Origin: Emydura subglobosa
Lineage: Eukaryota; Chordata; Testudines; Chelidae
Direction of reading: 5' to 3'
Assembly: GCA_007922225.1 (NCBI GenBank)
Contig: ML679962.1
Location: 30,797,563-30,861,562, forward strand
Length of the DNA stretch: 64,000 nt
The notes under the pieces were generated by a model, which was given only the letters and a program-made list of their open reading frames with translations, searched no databases and was not told where the DNA came from. Positions 63,130 through 64,000 of this stretch are shown here, piece after piece. The position numbers and the translations under genes were made by a program. Each line of letters begins with the position of its first letter. Within the stretch, counting starts at the first letter, position 1.

Positions 63130-64000
63130 GTGGGGTTGAGTATTGGTTTGTTTTTGTGTGGGTTTTTTTGGTTTTCCCCTTGCTCCTACCACAAAGTAAT
63201 AGGGATTTTCCCCCTTTCATTCCTCTTGTCTTTTGTTGGTTTTAATCGACCACCCATCAGTACCGAATTGCCTTGTAACTGTCTGCTGGGCTTTCATTTG
63301 ACAGAGATAGCTGCTATTGTTAACATGAGCCTTCACTTTAGCCCATTTAACTTTTCTCAGTTTGACAGCTTCACAATAGCCACCTTCCATCTAAAGAAAA
63401 CTGTGATTTAGTAGAAAAGGAATGTGGGACAACAGACCGATCTGTCACTCAGTCTCCAGTGAGTTCTCTTGGCATAAAGTTCCCCCACAAAGCCAGAGGA
63501 TGAAATACTACAAGAAAACAAGATGGTCATAAGACACGTTCAGTTATATATTCTGGGGAAATCTAAACAGCAAAGGTGTTTAAAAATATAGCCCCTTCTT
63601 GTCAGTAATATTTTGGATTCAGTAGCAAAATACATATTTTGATTGATTTTCTATTTCCCTTTTTACTTATGTTCTAAAGCAATGTTTGATTTTTTCCCTC
63701 CCTTTTATTCACCCAGTAATTGTTCTCAAATTGATCTACAACAACTCCTAGTGGAAACAATAAGTCACAAGTAAATTAAAGCTTTAATCGGACTACTCAT
63801 TGCTCCTTCTCTGTACAAGTCTACATGAAAAGATATTGATGAATTAAGAGCCTGCATGTCTTCCCTTGTGGACAATTAAAAACTCCCAAATTACAGCTGC
63901 CCAGCATGGAATCATAGCACTACACGCTCAGTTCTCAAGGCAAAGACAGTTTGCAATATTCAATTTTAAATGGGATTTTTTTAAGGAGCACCTGTGTGGC

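Larger units (their letters stand above)
47122..64000 (-). other. AFF2: AFF2 intron upstream of the 52-nt exon (at least 16.9 kb, runs off the window)
   Basis: Ends at the T16-AG acceptor beside 47121. No exon with the upstream AFF motifs, such as the Trp-Pro-Pro-Pro-Leu segment, was found on the minus strand, so the preceding exon is probably beyond 64000. It contains a hAT-like MITE (51654-51772), a second hAT-type fragment (52090-52175), an LTR-like repeat (52725-53705), a long hAT-like MITE (61000-61762) and a perfect hairpin (57693-57726). The stretches 47140-51640, 53720-57490, 57960-60990 and 61770-64000 otherwise look like plain AT-rich intron. Confidence 0.7.

Noticed and set aside
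1..64000. CRISPR arrays, operons, tRNA or rRNA genes, phage or plasmid modules
   Set aside because: None seen; repeat spacing, composition and exon-intron structure are those of a vertebrate chromosome.

Overview
The window is vertebrate nuclear DNA, most likely from a turtle or a close reptile relative. It is AT-rich, has no dense open reading frames, and carries CR1 LINE tails ending in TCTATGAT-type motifs, MIR-like SINEs, and many short palindromic MITEs of the GGCCAGATCCTCAG and GGCCCTGATCCTGCA kinds that are abundant in turtle and crocodilian genomes. There is no bacterial, plasmid or phage signature.

The host gene is read on the minus strand. Two small coding exons are well supported by sequence and splice sites. 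A 52-nt exon at 47070-47121 encodes MLEDDLKLSSDEDDNEQ. A 38-nt exon at 33087-33124 encodes AAEKTKPRNIPV plus two bases of the next codon. The first is the LKLSSDE serine/acidic motif of the AF4/FMR2 (AFF/ALF) family of super elongation complex scaffolds. The second matches what I remember of AFF2 (FMR2) better than AFF3 or AFF4. Phases agree across the 13.9-kb intron between them. The rest is intron: more than 16.8 kb upstream (47122-64000), 13.9 kb between the exons, and about 33 kb downstream (1-33086).

Layout in plus coordinates. 1-5400: plain intron with a MIR interrupted by a MITE, plus a speculative 12/15-nt microexon near 4755-4769. 5400-6340: decayed LINE-1-type ORF1. 7575-8102: CR1 3' end. 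8200-30000: mostly unique intron with scattered MITEs, including two mariner-type copies in inverted orientation (18176, 20842), MIR-like SINEs and hAT-like MITEs. 30060-30615: GC-rich, CpG-containing unclassified block. 33087: exon. 34968 and 43952: CR1 fragments. 46272-46939: a MITE carrying another MITE inside it. 47070: exon. 52725-53705: LTR-like repeat. 61000-61762: long hAT-like MITE.

No RNA gene, CRISPR array, operon or intact mobile-element gene was found. Almost all ORFs of 60-150 codons are chance ORFs in non-coding DNA. The exception is the group of ORFs at 5633-6434, which are pieces of the LINE ORF1. I did not find a new biological system. The most useful observations are the AFF-family exons with their splice context, the candidate microexon, the nested transposon, and the LINE-1 ORF1 relic.
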